NCBI RefSeq assembly: GCF_029870955.1
Contig: NZ_PGFQ01000003.1
Span: 62,001 to 126,000 of the forward strand
Direction of reading: 5' to 3'
From: Sulfitobacter faviae
Lineage (GTDB): Bacteria > Pseudomonadota > Alphaproteobacteria > Rhodobacterales > Rhodobacteraceae
DNA length: 64,000 nt
Shown: one piece after another, positions 29,178 to 37,047 of the stretch
Layout: every line of letters begins with the position of its first letter
How positions within the stretch are numbered: the stretch's first letter is position 1
Position numbers and translations under genes: made by a program
The notes under the pieces: model-generated
The model's database searches: none
Told to the model about the DNA's origin: nothing
Seen by the model: the letters and a program-made list of their open reading frames with translations, nothing else

Positions 29178-29368
29178 AGACGTTTGAATACAATATCCTG
29201 TCCTTTCCCATGACCCGCAAGACCAGCCTCTCCGACATGCAGGCCAGCCTGAACGAGAAGGGCGCAGACGGGTGGGAGGTGGTGTCGATCAGCTCCTCGG
29301 AATTCGCCAATATCGGGCACACCGTTTTCCTGAAACGCGAAACCACACCCGCTGAAGCCACGGCATGA
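29174..29368 (+). CDS. Small protein resembling DUF4177
   Basis: This is a 64-residue protein with the pattern of DUF4177-like domains: FEYNILSFP, a helix (LSDMQASLNEKGADGWEVVS) with the typical LNxxGxxGWEVV, and a last strand (HTVFLKRE). There is no signal or membrane segment. It is coupled to virB11 and the next gene by four-base overlaps. Its role in the operon is unknown. Confidence 0.6.
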   Translation: MKTFEYNILSFPMTRKTSLSDMQASLNEKGADGWEVVSISSSEFANIGHTVFLKRETTPAEATA

Positions 29369-29778
29369 GGCAGGCGGGCTGTACTCTCGTACTGACTGCG
29401 CTGGTCTTGGGCCTAACGTCGGCACCCGGCTTCGCTGAGCGCAATCTCGTGCCGACCCTCGAGCGCAACTTCACCGTCTGTCCAGACCGGCCCGCTGAAC
29501 CTGTCTGGATGCAGGAGATCCCCTTGCGCCAAGCCTATCAGCGCGTGTTAGTTCAAGACATTTACCGCGCACAGAACCTCGAGCGGATTGTTGAGATCGG
29601 CAACTGCGACTGCGCGACCCGGTTCCCGTCCTGGGACGCGGCCGAGGCCGTGTTTAGTGAGCGCCACGAGAGCAACGAACGATGGGAGATGCTGCAAGCC
29701 TCGGAGGGCTACAACCGCCGCGCCAACGCCGCCCGCCCTGCAGCGAAGGCAATCTGCGACGCCGCAGGCAATTGGTAA
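29365..29778 (+). CDS. Secreted protein of the conjugation operon, unknown function
   Basis: The protein has 137 residues with a signal peptide (CTLVLTALVLGLTSAPGFAE). Its mature part contains four or more Cys (TVCPDRP, GNCDCATRFPSW and AICDAAGNW), implying disulfides in the periplasm. It lies between virB11 and virB6 and overlaps its upstream neighbour. No family was recognised. A core-complex or entry-exclusion role is possible but unproven. Confidence 0.6.
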   Translation: MRQAGCTLVLTALVLGLTSAPGFAERNLVPTLERNFTVCPDRPAEPVWMQEIPLRQAYQRVLVQDIYRAQNLERIVEIGNCDCATRFPSWDAAEAVFSERHESNERWEMLQASEGYNRRANAARPAAKAICDAAGNW

Positions 29779-29790
29779 GGCTGATCCCCG

Positions 29791-30867
29791 ATGAGTGTCG
29801 TCACCTACTTCGTTGAAACCTCCCAAGCCTATCTCGACACCGCCGCTGAGACCCAGTTTGGCGCGGTTGCGGCAACGGTCGGCACGCTCCTGGTTTTGGG
29901 GACAACGCTGGTGGTGATCCTCGTCGGCACCAACATGATCTATCAATATCGGGCCATGGATGGGCACACAGCCTTCTGGCTCGCGGTCAAGATCGGGCTC
30001 ATCGGGATATTCGCGACCAATTGGATGCAGTTCAACGCGTTCTCGTCAGCCATTCTCTATGGGATCGACAGTATCGCGGGTGCGCTGGTAGCCTCCGTCG
30101 GCGGCGGCAGTCCGGGGCCCTCTGGAACTTTCGCCGAAGAATTCGACCGGCTGATCGCGGAACTGGGCAACTATTTGAACGCTGCCGGGTCCGAACTGAA
30201 CTGGATGGCCGGCGCCATGCTCGACATCGTCGGTGTTCTTCTGCTCTCAATCCTCGGCGGACTGGCCGCCTTCATCCTCGTGGCCTCCCGACTGATGATC
30301 GCGCTTCTGATCGGGATCGCCCCGGTGATGATTTTCCTGACCCTCTTCGAGGTCACCAAGGATTATTTCGCGCGCTGGCTGTCCGCGCTGATTTCCTTTG
30401 CGCTATACCCCATCGTCGTCGCAGGCGTGTTCGCAACGATCACAGGCGTTTCCTCCGCGCTCATCGGCGAACTAGGCGATCCCGAAGGGGCCTCAAACAT
30501 CGGCGCGCTCATCCCCTTCTTCATGATGGTGCTCATGGCCAAGGGCTTCATTATCGCCACGCCCTTCATCGTCCGCGCGATCTCCGGCAACATCATGATG
30601 CCCGCCCTCTCCGGAGGTCTCGACGGCGGCTACAGCTTTGCCCGCGCCGCCATGGGAGGCCAGCAGGCCTACAATCGCTACCTCATCGGCGGGGCCAGTG
30701 GCGCAGAATACGCAGCCCTCAGGGCGCGGCAGTTCTTTGGCGTGCAGCAGATGCCTGCAAGGCAAGGCATGGGGCAGACGGGTTCCGGAGGCGGCACAGG
30801 ATCCACTGACGCAGGGTCCAAAATGCTGGCGCAGCTGGCGAGACTGGGTCGACTTGGACGACGGTGA
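29791..30867 (+). CDS. virB6: VirB6/TrbL inner-membrane channel protein
   Basis: This is a 358-residue polytopic membrane protein. Spans are visible at about 30-55 (VGTLLVLGTTLVVILVGT), 65-85, 145-195 (LLLSILGGLAAFILVASRLM and ALLIGIAPVMIFLTLFE), and 205-265. The RLMIALLIGIAPVMIFLTLF motif is typical of TrbL/VirB6. The tail is Gly- and Gln-rich and soluble. VirB6 forms part of the inner-membrane pore. It is the last gene of the operon; 136 non-coding bases follow. Confidence 0.88.
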   Translation: MSVVTYFVETSQAYLDTAAETQFGAVAATVGTLLVLGTTLVVILVGTNMIYQYRAMDGHTAFWLAVKIGLIGIFATNWMQFNAFSSAILYGIDSIAGALVASVGGGSPGPSGTFAEEFDRLIAELGNYLNAAGSELNWMAGAMLDIVGVLLLSILGGLAAFILVASRLMIALLIGIAPVMIFLTLFEVTKDYFARWLSALISFALYPIVVAGVFATITGVSSALIGELGDPEGASNIGALIPFFMMVLMAKGFIIATPFIVRAISGNIMMPALSGGLDGGYSFARAAMGGQQAYNRYLIGGASGAEYAALRARQFFGVQQMPARQGMGQTGSGGGTGSTDAGSKMLAQLARLGRLGRR

Positions 30868-31003
30868 CGGCGCTAGCTGGACGATAAAGAGTTGATCAGC
30901 GCCATGGACCAGTTTTCGCAAGAGCGGTCATTCGCGACACCTCACGAATCAGGATGCCTCAAGCACATGCTTACGTCGGAAAACTCGCACTTGCTCACAC
31001 ATT

Positions 31004-32179
31004 TCACGACAGTTCTGGCATGTGCTCGGCAATCAACGCGTATGTCAACTGTTCACCACGCTTGCTGAGTTTCTCGATCCACTCCTCCGGCATTGTAGAG
31101 AAGTCAGTAGGATATCCATGTACGTCTTCTCGTGAAACGAGATCCGATGGCGGAAACGCGAGGCGGGAGTCATCCTGGCCGAGAAAAGGCATGGCAAACC
31201 CCTTAATCTGTCCTGACGACTTCAAATCGAATAGACGCTTCACGGCTGCGTTTTGAGCCCTGTCGAAGATGCTCGTGAACGTGCTTGTAAGGCGCGCCAT
31301 GAAGAATTGGCTCGGTGGATCAAACCGAAGACCGTATCCCGCGCGGCAGCAGATGATTGTGTCCACATTAGAGACGTTTAGACTTATGGAGGAATCTCGA
31401 TCCGGCCAAAGCGGCGCAAGGCCCAAGTTGTCATATGCCCCGCCGTCAGTCAGGGTAACGTGTTCCTCGCGCCGCGATCCGTCAGGCTTGTTGAAGGCGA
31501 GACGTTCATCAAGCGCTGGCAGAAACAACGGATATGCCGCAGAGGCCATGACTGCATGTGCAAGAGTCGTCTGTGAACCGGCAAGTTCTCCGAGACGCCA
31601 AGATCCCGACTTCTCCCGCGAGAAATAGAAAGCCGAACCCGTGCGCAAATCCGCGGCATTGATAATCAGAAGTGGGCGCGTCAAGGGCAATTGCCGCAAC
31701 TTCTGACCATGAAAGACATCTTCGTCCAAGACCCTACGCAAGATCGTCGTCCTGCTCGCAAAACGCGGCATGGGTGCGCGCAACTTTTCTAGGCTCCAGC
31801 GCTTTCGCGCTGTCGTTGGCAGTAACAGAGCAAGGAGGCGCGGTCCGGTCGCGATCGCCAAGATGGCGACGTTGATCACTCCAAGAAGGGCAGCACAATA
31901 GACCGCTCGCAGGCCTTCGGTAGTTGTGAACACTTTACGCAAGGCGGGGCGAACCAAACCGCGGGCAAGTAATGATCGCACTTTGGTCTCGAAGACCGTG
32001 AAAGGTTCGTCATTGGCCGCGTAGAGTGCGCCAATGACGCTTCCCCCGGATACCGTCGAGATAACCCGAACTTCGTCAAGAATCCCCAAGTCATGCAAGG
32101 CGCGCAGACAGCCCAGATGAAACGCAATGGCACGGGATCCACCGCCTGAGAGCGAGAGGCCGATTGCGGGCTTACTCAT
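31004..32179 (-). CDS. Patatin-like phospholipase, putative effector of the adjacent ubiquitin-like system
   Basis: The protein has 391 residues. The glycine-rich oxyanion loop is at the N-terminus (GLSLSGGGSRAIAFHLG). The nucleophile Ser is in ISTVSGGSVIGALYA near residue 47, and the catalytic Asp is in LTDGGAYDNLGLAP near residue 240, giving a complete Ser-Asp dyad. A hydrophobic segment near 110-130 (LLGVINVAILAIATG) suggests membrane contact. It overlaps the upstream E2-E1-JAB gene by ATGA, so it belongs to that operon. Patatins act as membrane-degrading effectors in CBASS (CapV). That role here is inferred from context. The frame is intact. Confidence 0.85.
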   Translation of the reverse strand: MSKPAIGLSLSGGGSRAIAFHLGCLRALHDLGILDEVRVISTVSGGSVIGALYAANDEPFTVFETKVRSLLARGLVRPALRKVFTTTEGLRAVYCAALLGVINVAILAIATGPRLLALLLPTTARKRWSLEKLRAPMPRFASRTTILRRVLDEDVFHGQKLRQLPLTRPLLIINAADLRTGSAFYFSREKSGSWRLGELAGSQTTLAHAVMASAAYPLFLPALDERLAFNKPDGSRREEHVTLTDGGAYDNLGLAPLWPDRDSSISLNVSNVDTIICCRAGYGLRFDPPSQFFMARLTSTFTSIFDRAQNAAVKRLFDLKSSGQIKGFAMPFLGQDDSRLAFPPSDLVSREDVHGYPTDFSTMPEEWIEKLSKRGEQLTYALIAEHMPELS

Positions 32180-34460
32180 TGACCCGATCCGTCAGCCAGC
32201 GGAGAAGGTTCTTTATTTCGGCGCATGAACACAACAGCGAGTTCAGCCTGCCCGGCAATCAACATCAGTCCGGGCAAGGTATCCATGTCAAATATGGTGG
32301 CGAGCCAATTGATCTGGGATAGGTCCGTAACACTCGGCATCACCCCCGCCAGTGGCGGGTGTGAATGCCACTCACCGACGTAGCGCAGCTGTCCCTGTGT
32401 CTCGGCCATAGATCGGTCGATCATCTGTTGGACACCGCCGGTGCCCCGGACGAACCCGGTCGGCGATCCGATGCTGTCAGCAGGTGCTTTGGCGGCATCG
32501 GCAAGGTGTATTTTCCGCGCAGGAATGTCGACGACACCCAGCAGAATACCTCCGGTCTCGTTCGGCAGGCAATCATCTCGCATCGCGGCGATGCGTGAGC
32601 GGAGTCCGCCATCGAGTGCGACCTGCCAGCCATCGACATCGAAGCGACGCACATCCTCCGCAGGATAGGAAACGTGCCGGACTTCGCCGCCCGCTCCGAG
32701 TGACCAGATGCGAATGACCCCATCATCAGAATCGGCGGCCCGTCCCAGACCTTCCGCAACCAAGCCACTTAGGGCCATGACGCGCGATTCAGGGATCAGG
32801 TTTGTGATGGCACGGCAGGCGCCAGTGTAGGCGAATGTCCGTACCGGGGTTTCCAAATGACCGGCGAGAGCTTCCTCGCGGACGATGTGCCCCAGATACT
32901 GCGCTTCCAGATCGCGCAACGTGACGCTGCGATCTTTCGGTTCGGCCAGTAGAACGGCGGCATCGCCCGCCGGGCTGAAAAAGATGCTGAACCGCCGAGC
33001 CTTGGAGTGATGGTCAGAGAGGAAGCGCTCAGCCAGCAAAGAAGCGGATGCATCCACGATGATATCGGCATCATCGAGCGCGCGATCAACATCGTCATTC
33101 CGCTGCCCTTCGACCCCGATCTGGGCGGTTATCGCCGTGGCCACAGTGTCTTCATCGTCAAGTATGCTCGCCAGCGCCCCGGCAAGCAATTCAGATTTGC
33201 GTCTCGTGACGTCGCCGCCGAAGCCGACATGACGAGCAAGGTTGTGTGGAAGCAGGACGTCATCGTCTATCACCGTCCAGCAAAAGCGCCCCTCTCGGGC
33301 AAGACAAGGAGCGACATGGGCACCGATCGCGCCCCCTCCGACGATCACAGCTTGGCGTTCATCCGGGATGGTGCGGCCCGCAAGCCGGGTCGCAAGGTCT
33401 CGGTCAAAGGTAGCGTGGACTTCGACCGGAAGCACGGCCATCGCGATGAGGGCAGCCTCATCCACAGCTCCCGCAGTCAATGCCGGAACGAAGCCGGCGG
33501 CACCCCCCTGATCCCTGCTTTCAACCTTGTGGGCAATTCCGAGCGCGACCGCGAGGTCACCAACCTTCTCAGCAGTGACAAAGGCCCGCATATCGGTGCC
33601 CTGTTGTGTTCCGTCTGGTGAGGCAATCGGCATCTCGACGATCACGGCCAGGCAGGAATTGATCCGCGCAGCATTGGTCTGCGCGTCGTTCAACCAACCA
33701 GCGAGGCGCGTGCGCAGGTCGGCGAACAGGTCGATCCCGCGCACCGTAAGCAAGTCGGCAAGGCTGCCAAGATTACCTGGCGCGAACGAAAGCCGCACCA
33801 TCTGCGCCGGAAGCACTCGGTATGCTGCCACCGTCAACGGCAAAGCCAGTGTGCGCCCCTCCAGCTGGGAACGCGGGACCACGCGCATCAGCGTGCCCGT
33901 GTCGTCAGGGACAGCGACGAGATCCTGTGTGTTGGCGTTATCGATCAACGCACGGGACATAATGATGTTGTAGCCGGTCCCGAACATAAGCGGGTCGACC
34001 GGCTGCCGGGCGTCATGCAAAGCGCCCTCGGCAGCTCGCCGAAACCAGGCAAGGATACGGTGGACAAGCTCGGCCGGTGTCCATGTGAGGCGCGCTTCCG
34101 CCCAACTTCGGTTATCGATACAGATCGCGCGGGTGATCCTTCGGCAGTGAGATTTTGGTGGGCAGTGTCGGGAAAATCACTCCGCAACACGTAGACGAAT
34201 GGCATCGTATCGCCGCCAGCGAAGCGAACGCCAATTCGTTCTGTGCGCCGGATTGGCACGACGCTCTGCTGCGGTCTGCCGGTCCTGAAGGTGAGTTCTA
34301 CAAGCTCACCGGCCCCTCCCCTGCGTAGTGCTAACACGGCAGCGAGCTCGGCGGCATGCCGGTCGACAAACCGCGCAAACGTTGACGCTGCCGAAGAGGT
34401 GAGGTCATCGACCTCGATCACTTCGTCGAAGGATGCGGTGAGCCAGGCTTCGACGTCCAT
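32176..34460 (-). pseudogene. E2-E1-JAB triple fusion (ubiquitin-like conjugation and deconjugation), one frameshift
   Basis: Two frames join into one protein of about 761 residues. The first (ATG 34460) is an E2-like domain up to about residue 108. A three-base C run (minus strand, near 34131) shifts it; with four C it reads GSPRAICIDNRSW, placing the presumed E2 catalytic Cys in ICI, then WTPAELVHRILAWFRRA. Next is an E1/ThiF domain: nucleotide loop VIVGGGAIGAHVAPCLAREG, acidic end VIDDDVLLPHNLARH, and a candidate catalytic Cys in YTGACRAI. The C-terminus is a JAB/JAMM isopeptidase: NETGGILLG, then EWHSHPPLAGVMPSVTD with the HxH-D zinc set. Cap2 of type II CBASS is E2-E1 with a separate JAB (Cap3); here all three are one chain. 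As given, the E2 Cys is lost, but the longer frame still encodes E1 and JAB. Confidence 0.85.
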
Positions 34461-35590
34461 TAACCAGCCCTGGGCGACGCCGCCGCGGCGGTTCCAGCAA
34501 CCATCGGCGCGGCAAGCGCAAGGGCGAAACCAAATGCCGTGATCTTGTATGCGAAGGGCGTAGGGTCACTCTTCGACGGGTACTCCATCGTCACGATGAA
34601 TTCGCCGTCGTGCGCCACAGTGATCCGACGGTGATAGTTTGCAGCCTGCCGGTGCGGGGGCTGGACGTCGTCGTCGGCCTTCGAACCTTTCACTGGGATC
34701 GGCCAGGACGGAGAGATGATGTCGCTGCCGGGTTGGCGCTGATCCTCGAACAGCCACTTGACGTTGGGGTCAGGGACAGTCTCGTTCGAGCCACGCTCTG
34801 GCCCCAACGACTTATAGGAGCAATGGTGCGGCAGCTTCATCAGATCCCAAGCGAGCCTGTCCTCATTGCCGTGCTTCCGGCTAACCTGGATGATCGCAGC
34901 CAGCGTCTCGTAATTGACGTCTGAGGCGAGAAGCAGCCTCGTCTTCCGGCCGCCCTCGACAAAGGTGGCCTGCATGACGATCGAATCTTCGTTGCGGTCG
35001 ACGACAGTGTTTTCATCTTGTCGCCAGCCAAACGGGCAGTGCACAAAAAACTCTACCTTCTCTGGTCCAGTCAATGTGTACCCAGGCACGAGTTTGCCAG
35101 CATCCACAATCAAGTGCTTGCGGCTTTCAAAGTCGATCCCTTCCGCCTCCATCCAAGCCTTCAGCCGTTCGGGGCGAGAGAACACTCGAATACCCTTGCC
35201 CTGACGCAAACGGTACCGTGCCTCCGCACGGACCAACCGCGCATCATCCTTCAAGTTCTCTTCAAGGATTGCCGCTGCAGGTACCCAGAGCTCCCTGATC
35301 TTTACGCGACCCTTGCCTTGGTAGAGTGCAGCATGATCCAGCCAGAAGAAGTCACCGAACCCCTTACAGTGATCGGCGTCAGTGTGCGTGATGCAAACCG
35401 CATCGAAGTAGTCGCGGCCCGCTTTATCCAAGTCGCGGCGAAGTGTCGTCGGCAAGTCGCAACGCTGGTCATCCTCATCGCCGTCGCAACGCATTGCGGC
35501 GAAGTCGATCAGGATCTTGCGCCCATCGGCAAGGTCGAGGCGGGCGGTGTCGGCGTTGCCGAGCGGAAAGAAGTTCACCAGAGCCTGCAT
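34460..35590 (-). CDS. Metallo-beta-lactamase-fold hydrolase of the ubiquitin-like operon
   Basis: The protein has 376 residues. The start FFPLGNADTARLDLADG and the metal motif CITHTDADHCKGFGDFF (HxDxDH type) define an MBL fold of the ComEC-like branch. Further metal residues are in LLASDVNYETL and LMKLPHHCSYKSLGP. A hydrophobic Ala-rich segment near the end (FGFALALAAPMVAG) could anchor it to a membrane. The TAA stop overlaps the next ATG by one base (TAATG), so it is translated with the E2-E1-JAB protein. MBL proteins have been noted beside prokaryotic E2/E1/JAB genes in comparative work. The substrate is unknown. Confidence 0.8.
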   Translation of the reverse strand: MQALVNFFPLGNADTARLDLADGRKILIDFAAMRCDGDEDDQRCDLPTTLRRDLDKAGRDYFDAVCITHTDADHCKGFGDFFWLDHAALYQGKGRVKIRELWVPAAAILEENLKDDARLVRAEARYRLRQGKGIRVFSRPERLKAWMEAEGIDFESRKHLIVDAGKLVPGYTLTGPEKVEFFVHCPFGWRQDENTVVDRNEDSIVMQATFVEGGRKTRLLLASDVNYETLAAIIQVSRKHGNEDRLAWDLMKLPHHCSYKSLGPERGSNETVPDPNVKWLFEDQRQPGSDIISPSWPIPVKGSKADDDVQPPHRQAANYHRRITVAHDGEFIVTMEYPSKSDPTPFAYKITAFGFALALAAPMVAGTAAAASPRAG

Positions 35591-35640
35591 TTCACTGTCC
35601 TCATATTTTTGCCCGAGCAGATTGGGCAGTTTTTTTGACC

Positions 35641-35659
35641 TCCAGCCCCGTGCTGGAGT
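35641..35659 (-). other. Hairpin directly after the DUF2188 stop
   Basis: CTCCAGC-ACGGG-GCTGGAG (minus strand) forms a 7-bp stem immediately after the DUF2188 stop codon and is followed by GTCAAAAAAA. It lacks a U-tract, so it is not a standard terminator in this direction. It may instead stabilise or divide the operon message between DUF2188 and the MBL gene. Confidence 0.4.
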
Positions 35660-35881
35660 CTAGCCTTTCGGCGGATAGGGATCGTTCCCATAGGAATTGG
35701 CATCGCGGATCTGGCCATTGGGCCGATGGATGACGACCTCGCCTCGCTCTCGGATCGCCGTGGTGCGTGCGGCCGCGCTCGCCTCTGCCTGAGTCGCATG
35801 CGTGGATCCGACCCGGGTAGCGCCCTCACGGCGTGCAGCCCAACCATCCCCGTGGCGGACCACATGAATACGCTTTGACAT
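35660..35881 (-). CDS. DUF2188 small protein at head of the ubiquitin-like operon
   Basis: The protein has 73 residues from ATG 35881, with AAGGAG upstream on the minus strand. The DUF2188 pattern is present: HVVRHGDGWAARREGATR, a helix (THATQAEASAAARTTAIRER), a strand (GEVVIHRPNGQIRDANSYG), and the ending NDPYPPKG. The chain ends in a glycine. DUF2188 function is unknown. It is the first gene of the minus-strand module and shares its promoter region with the divergent XRE regulator. A role as the modifier or target of the E2-E1 enzyme is speculative. Confidence 0.75.
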   Translation of the reverse strand: MSKRIHVVRHGDGWAARREGATRVGSTHATQAEASAAARTTAIRERGEVVIHRPNGQIRDANSYGNDPYPPKG

Positions 35882-35950
35882 CGAATTCTCCTTATTTTCC
35901 TGACTCGCCTCAATTCGAAACTGTTGACCCCGGCCCTTCGGCATGATTCA

Positions 35951-36031
35951 AGTGTTTCACAGACTGGTATAGGCCAGAAGCCTCGCCAAGTAAACAGTCG
36001 TCGCACCACTAATACCAGTCTACGAAACACT
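35951..36031. promoter_or_regulatory. Divergent promoter with a 20-bp near-perfect inverted repeat
   Basis: AGTGTTTCACAGACTGGTAT at 35951-35970 is mirrored by ATACCAGTCTACGAAACACT at 36012-36031, with two mismatches in 20. The arms lie 41 bases apart between the minus-strand DUF2188 operon and the plus-strand XRE gene. The right arm ends just before the GGAGG of XRE. This is the expected place for an operator bound by the XRE protein, controlling both directions. Confidence 0.7.
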
Positions 36032-36042
36032 AAGGAGGGCAC

Positions 36043-36359
36043 ATGAATATCAACGAACTCGCCCCACTAGTCTTAAGGCGACGGGAAACATGGGGGTTAG
36101 GGCTGCCGCGAAGGAGATCGGGATCAGTCCGACCACACTCACGAGGATCGAAAAAGGGCATGTGCCAGACGTGGGCACGCTCAACAAACTCAGCGAATGG
36201 TTGGGGGAGGAGCCTTCGAAGTTCACGGGCGTTGGAGACCTTCAAATCGCATTCAAGAACAGAAAAGCCGTCCCGCAAGCGACCGCCCTTGCTCTGGCTG
36301 AACTAATCACCCAGGCTTCGCGACAATTCGAACAAGACGTCGATGCTCGAGGACACTAA
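36043..36359 (+). pseudogene. XRE-family repressor, frameshifted
   Basis: ATG 36043 with AAGGAGG upstream opens MNINELAPLVLRRRET. A base is missing near 36090: GAAACATGGG is read where GAAACCATGGG would give RRETMGVRAAAKEIG. The second frame carries the helix-turn-helix (MGVRAAAKEIGISPTTLTRI) and a tail with ALALAELITQASRQ, ending at 36359. A product from ATG 36090 alone would lack the first HTH helix. The gene directly abuts the metallopeptidase gene, a pairing known from ImmR/ImmA and CBASS CapH/CapP. It is the probable repressor of the divergent module. Confidence 0.75.
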
Positions 36360-36929
36360 GTGGCATTCAGACGAGGGTTCAAATCTCAATGTGAGCGGCG
36401 ATCGGTCGAGTTTCGAAAACAGTTTGGCCTGTCGGATCACGACGCGCTGTCTGCCGACCGATTGGCAGAAGAGCTTCGAGTAACTGTTTGGTCCACCGAT
36501 GAAGTTGATGGGATATCAGAAAGCGCAAGGTCGGTTCTGAGCGACGAGACTGATCAATCGTGGTCCGCCCTCACGATGAGATTAGGCGCGGCCCATCTTG
36601 TCGTTCACAAACCGGTTTCATCTAAAGGTCGTCGCAACAATGTGGTGATGCACGAGCTGGCGCACATCATCTTGGGCCACGAACTCGCATCAGCCTGCAT
36701 CCTAGAGGACGGCTCGCTTGTCCCGGGAAACTTCGATCAAGACCAGGAAGACGAAGCCGACTGGTTGGCCGGCGCCTTGCTGCTGCCCCGGCCCGCCCTT
36801 TTGTCTATTCGTCGCCGTCGGCTCTCAGACCGTGACGCTTGCAAAGAACATCTCGTCAGTCCGGACATGCTGAAGTGGCGGTTTCGGATGACGGGTGTAG
36901 ACTACCAGCTTTTGCGCCGCCACACGTAG
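36360..36929 (+). CDS. ImmA/IrrE-family zinc metallopeptidase
   Basis: The protein has 189 residues from GTG 36360, immediately after the XRE stop. The zinc-binding HExxH is in VVMHELAHIILGHELA near residue 96, with the downstream acidic helix QDEADWLAGALLLP (EDEADWLA) supplying the third ligand. Proteins of this type cut a partner XRE repressor when a stress signal is sensed. The arrangement suggests it releases the divergent operon. The frame is intact. Confidence 0.88.
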   Translation: MAFRRGFKSQCERRSVEFRKQFGLSDHDALSADRLAEELRVTVWSTDEVDGISESARSVLSDETDQSWSALTMRLGAAHLVVHKPVSSKGRRNNVVMHELAHIILGHELASACILEDGSLVPGNFDQDQEDEADWLAGALLLPRPALLSIRRRRLSDRDACKEHLVSPDMLKWRFRMTGVDYQLLRRHT

Positions 36930-37047
36930 CATTCTTTGCTCCCACTCCAAACGAAGGTCAGCTTTCGTTCCGGATTGCCAATTCATTTTCGGTTTCCACG
37001 AAAGCCCGATTCCAGTCCTGCCCGACAGACAGACCAAGCTCGCCAAC

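Noticed and set aside
35583..35640. A terminator between DUF2188 and the MBL gene
   Set aside because: The hairpin is followed by A residues, not T, in the direction of transcription, so it is listed only as a hairpin.
31004..36929. A CD-NTase or separate Cap3 gene that would make this a standard type II CBASS
   Set aside because: Every frame between virB6 and virD4 was considered. None has a GS...D(E)D nucleotidyltransferase motif, and the only JAB domain is fused to E1. The GSU2403-type gene at 43-44 kb is too far away to be counted.
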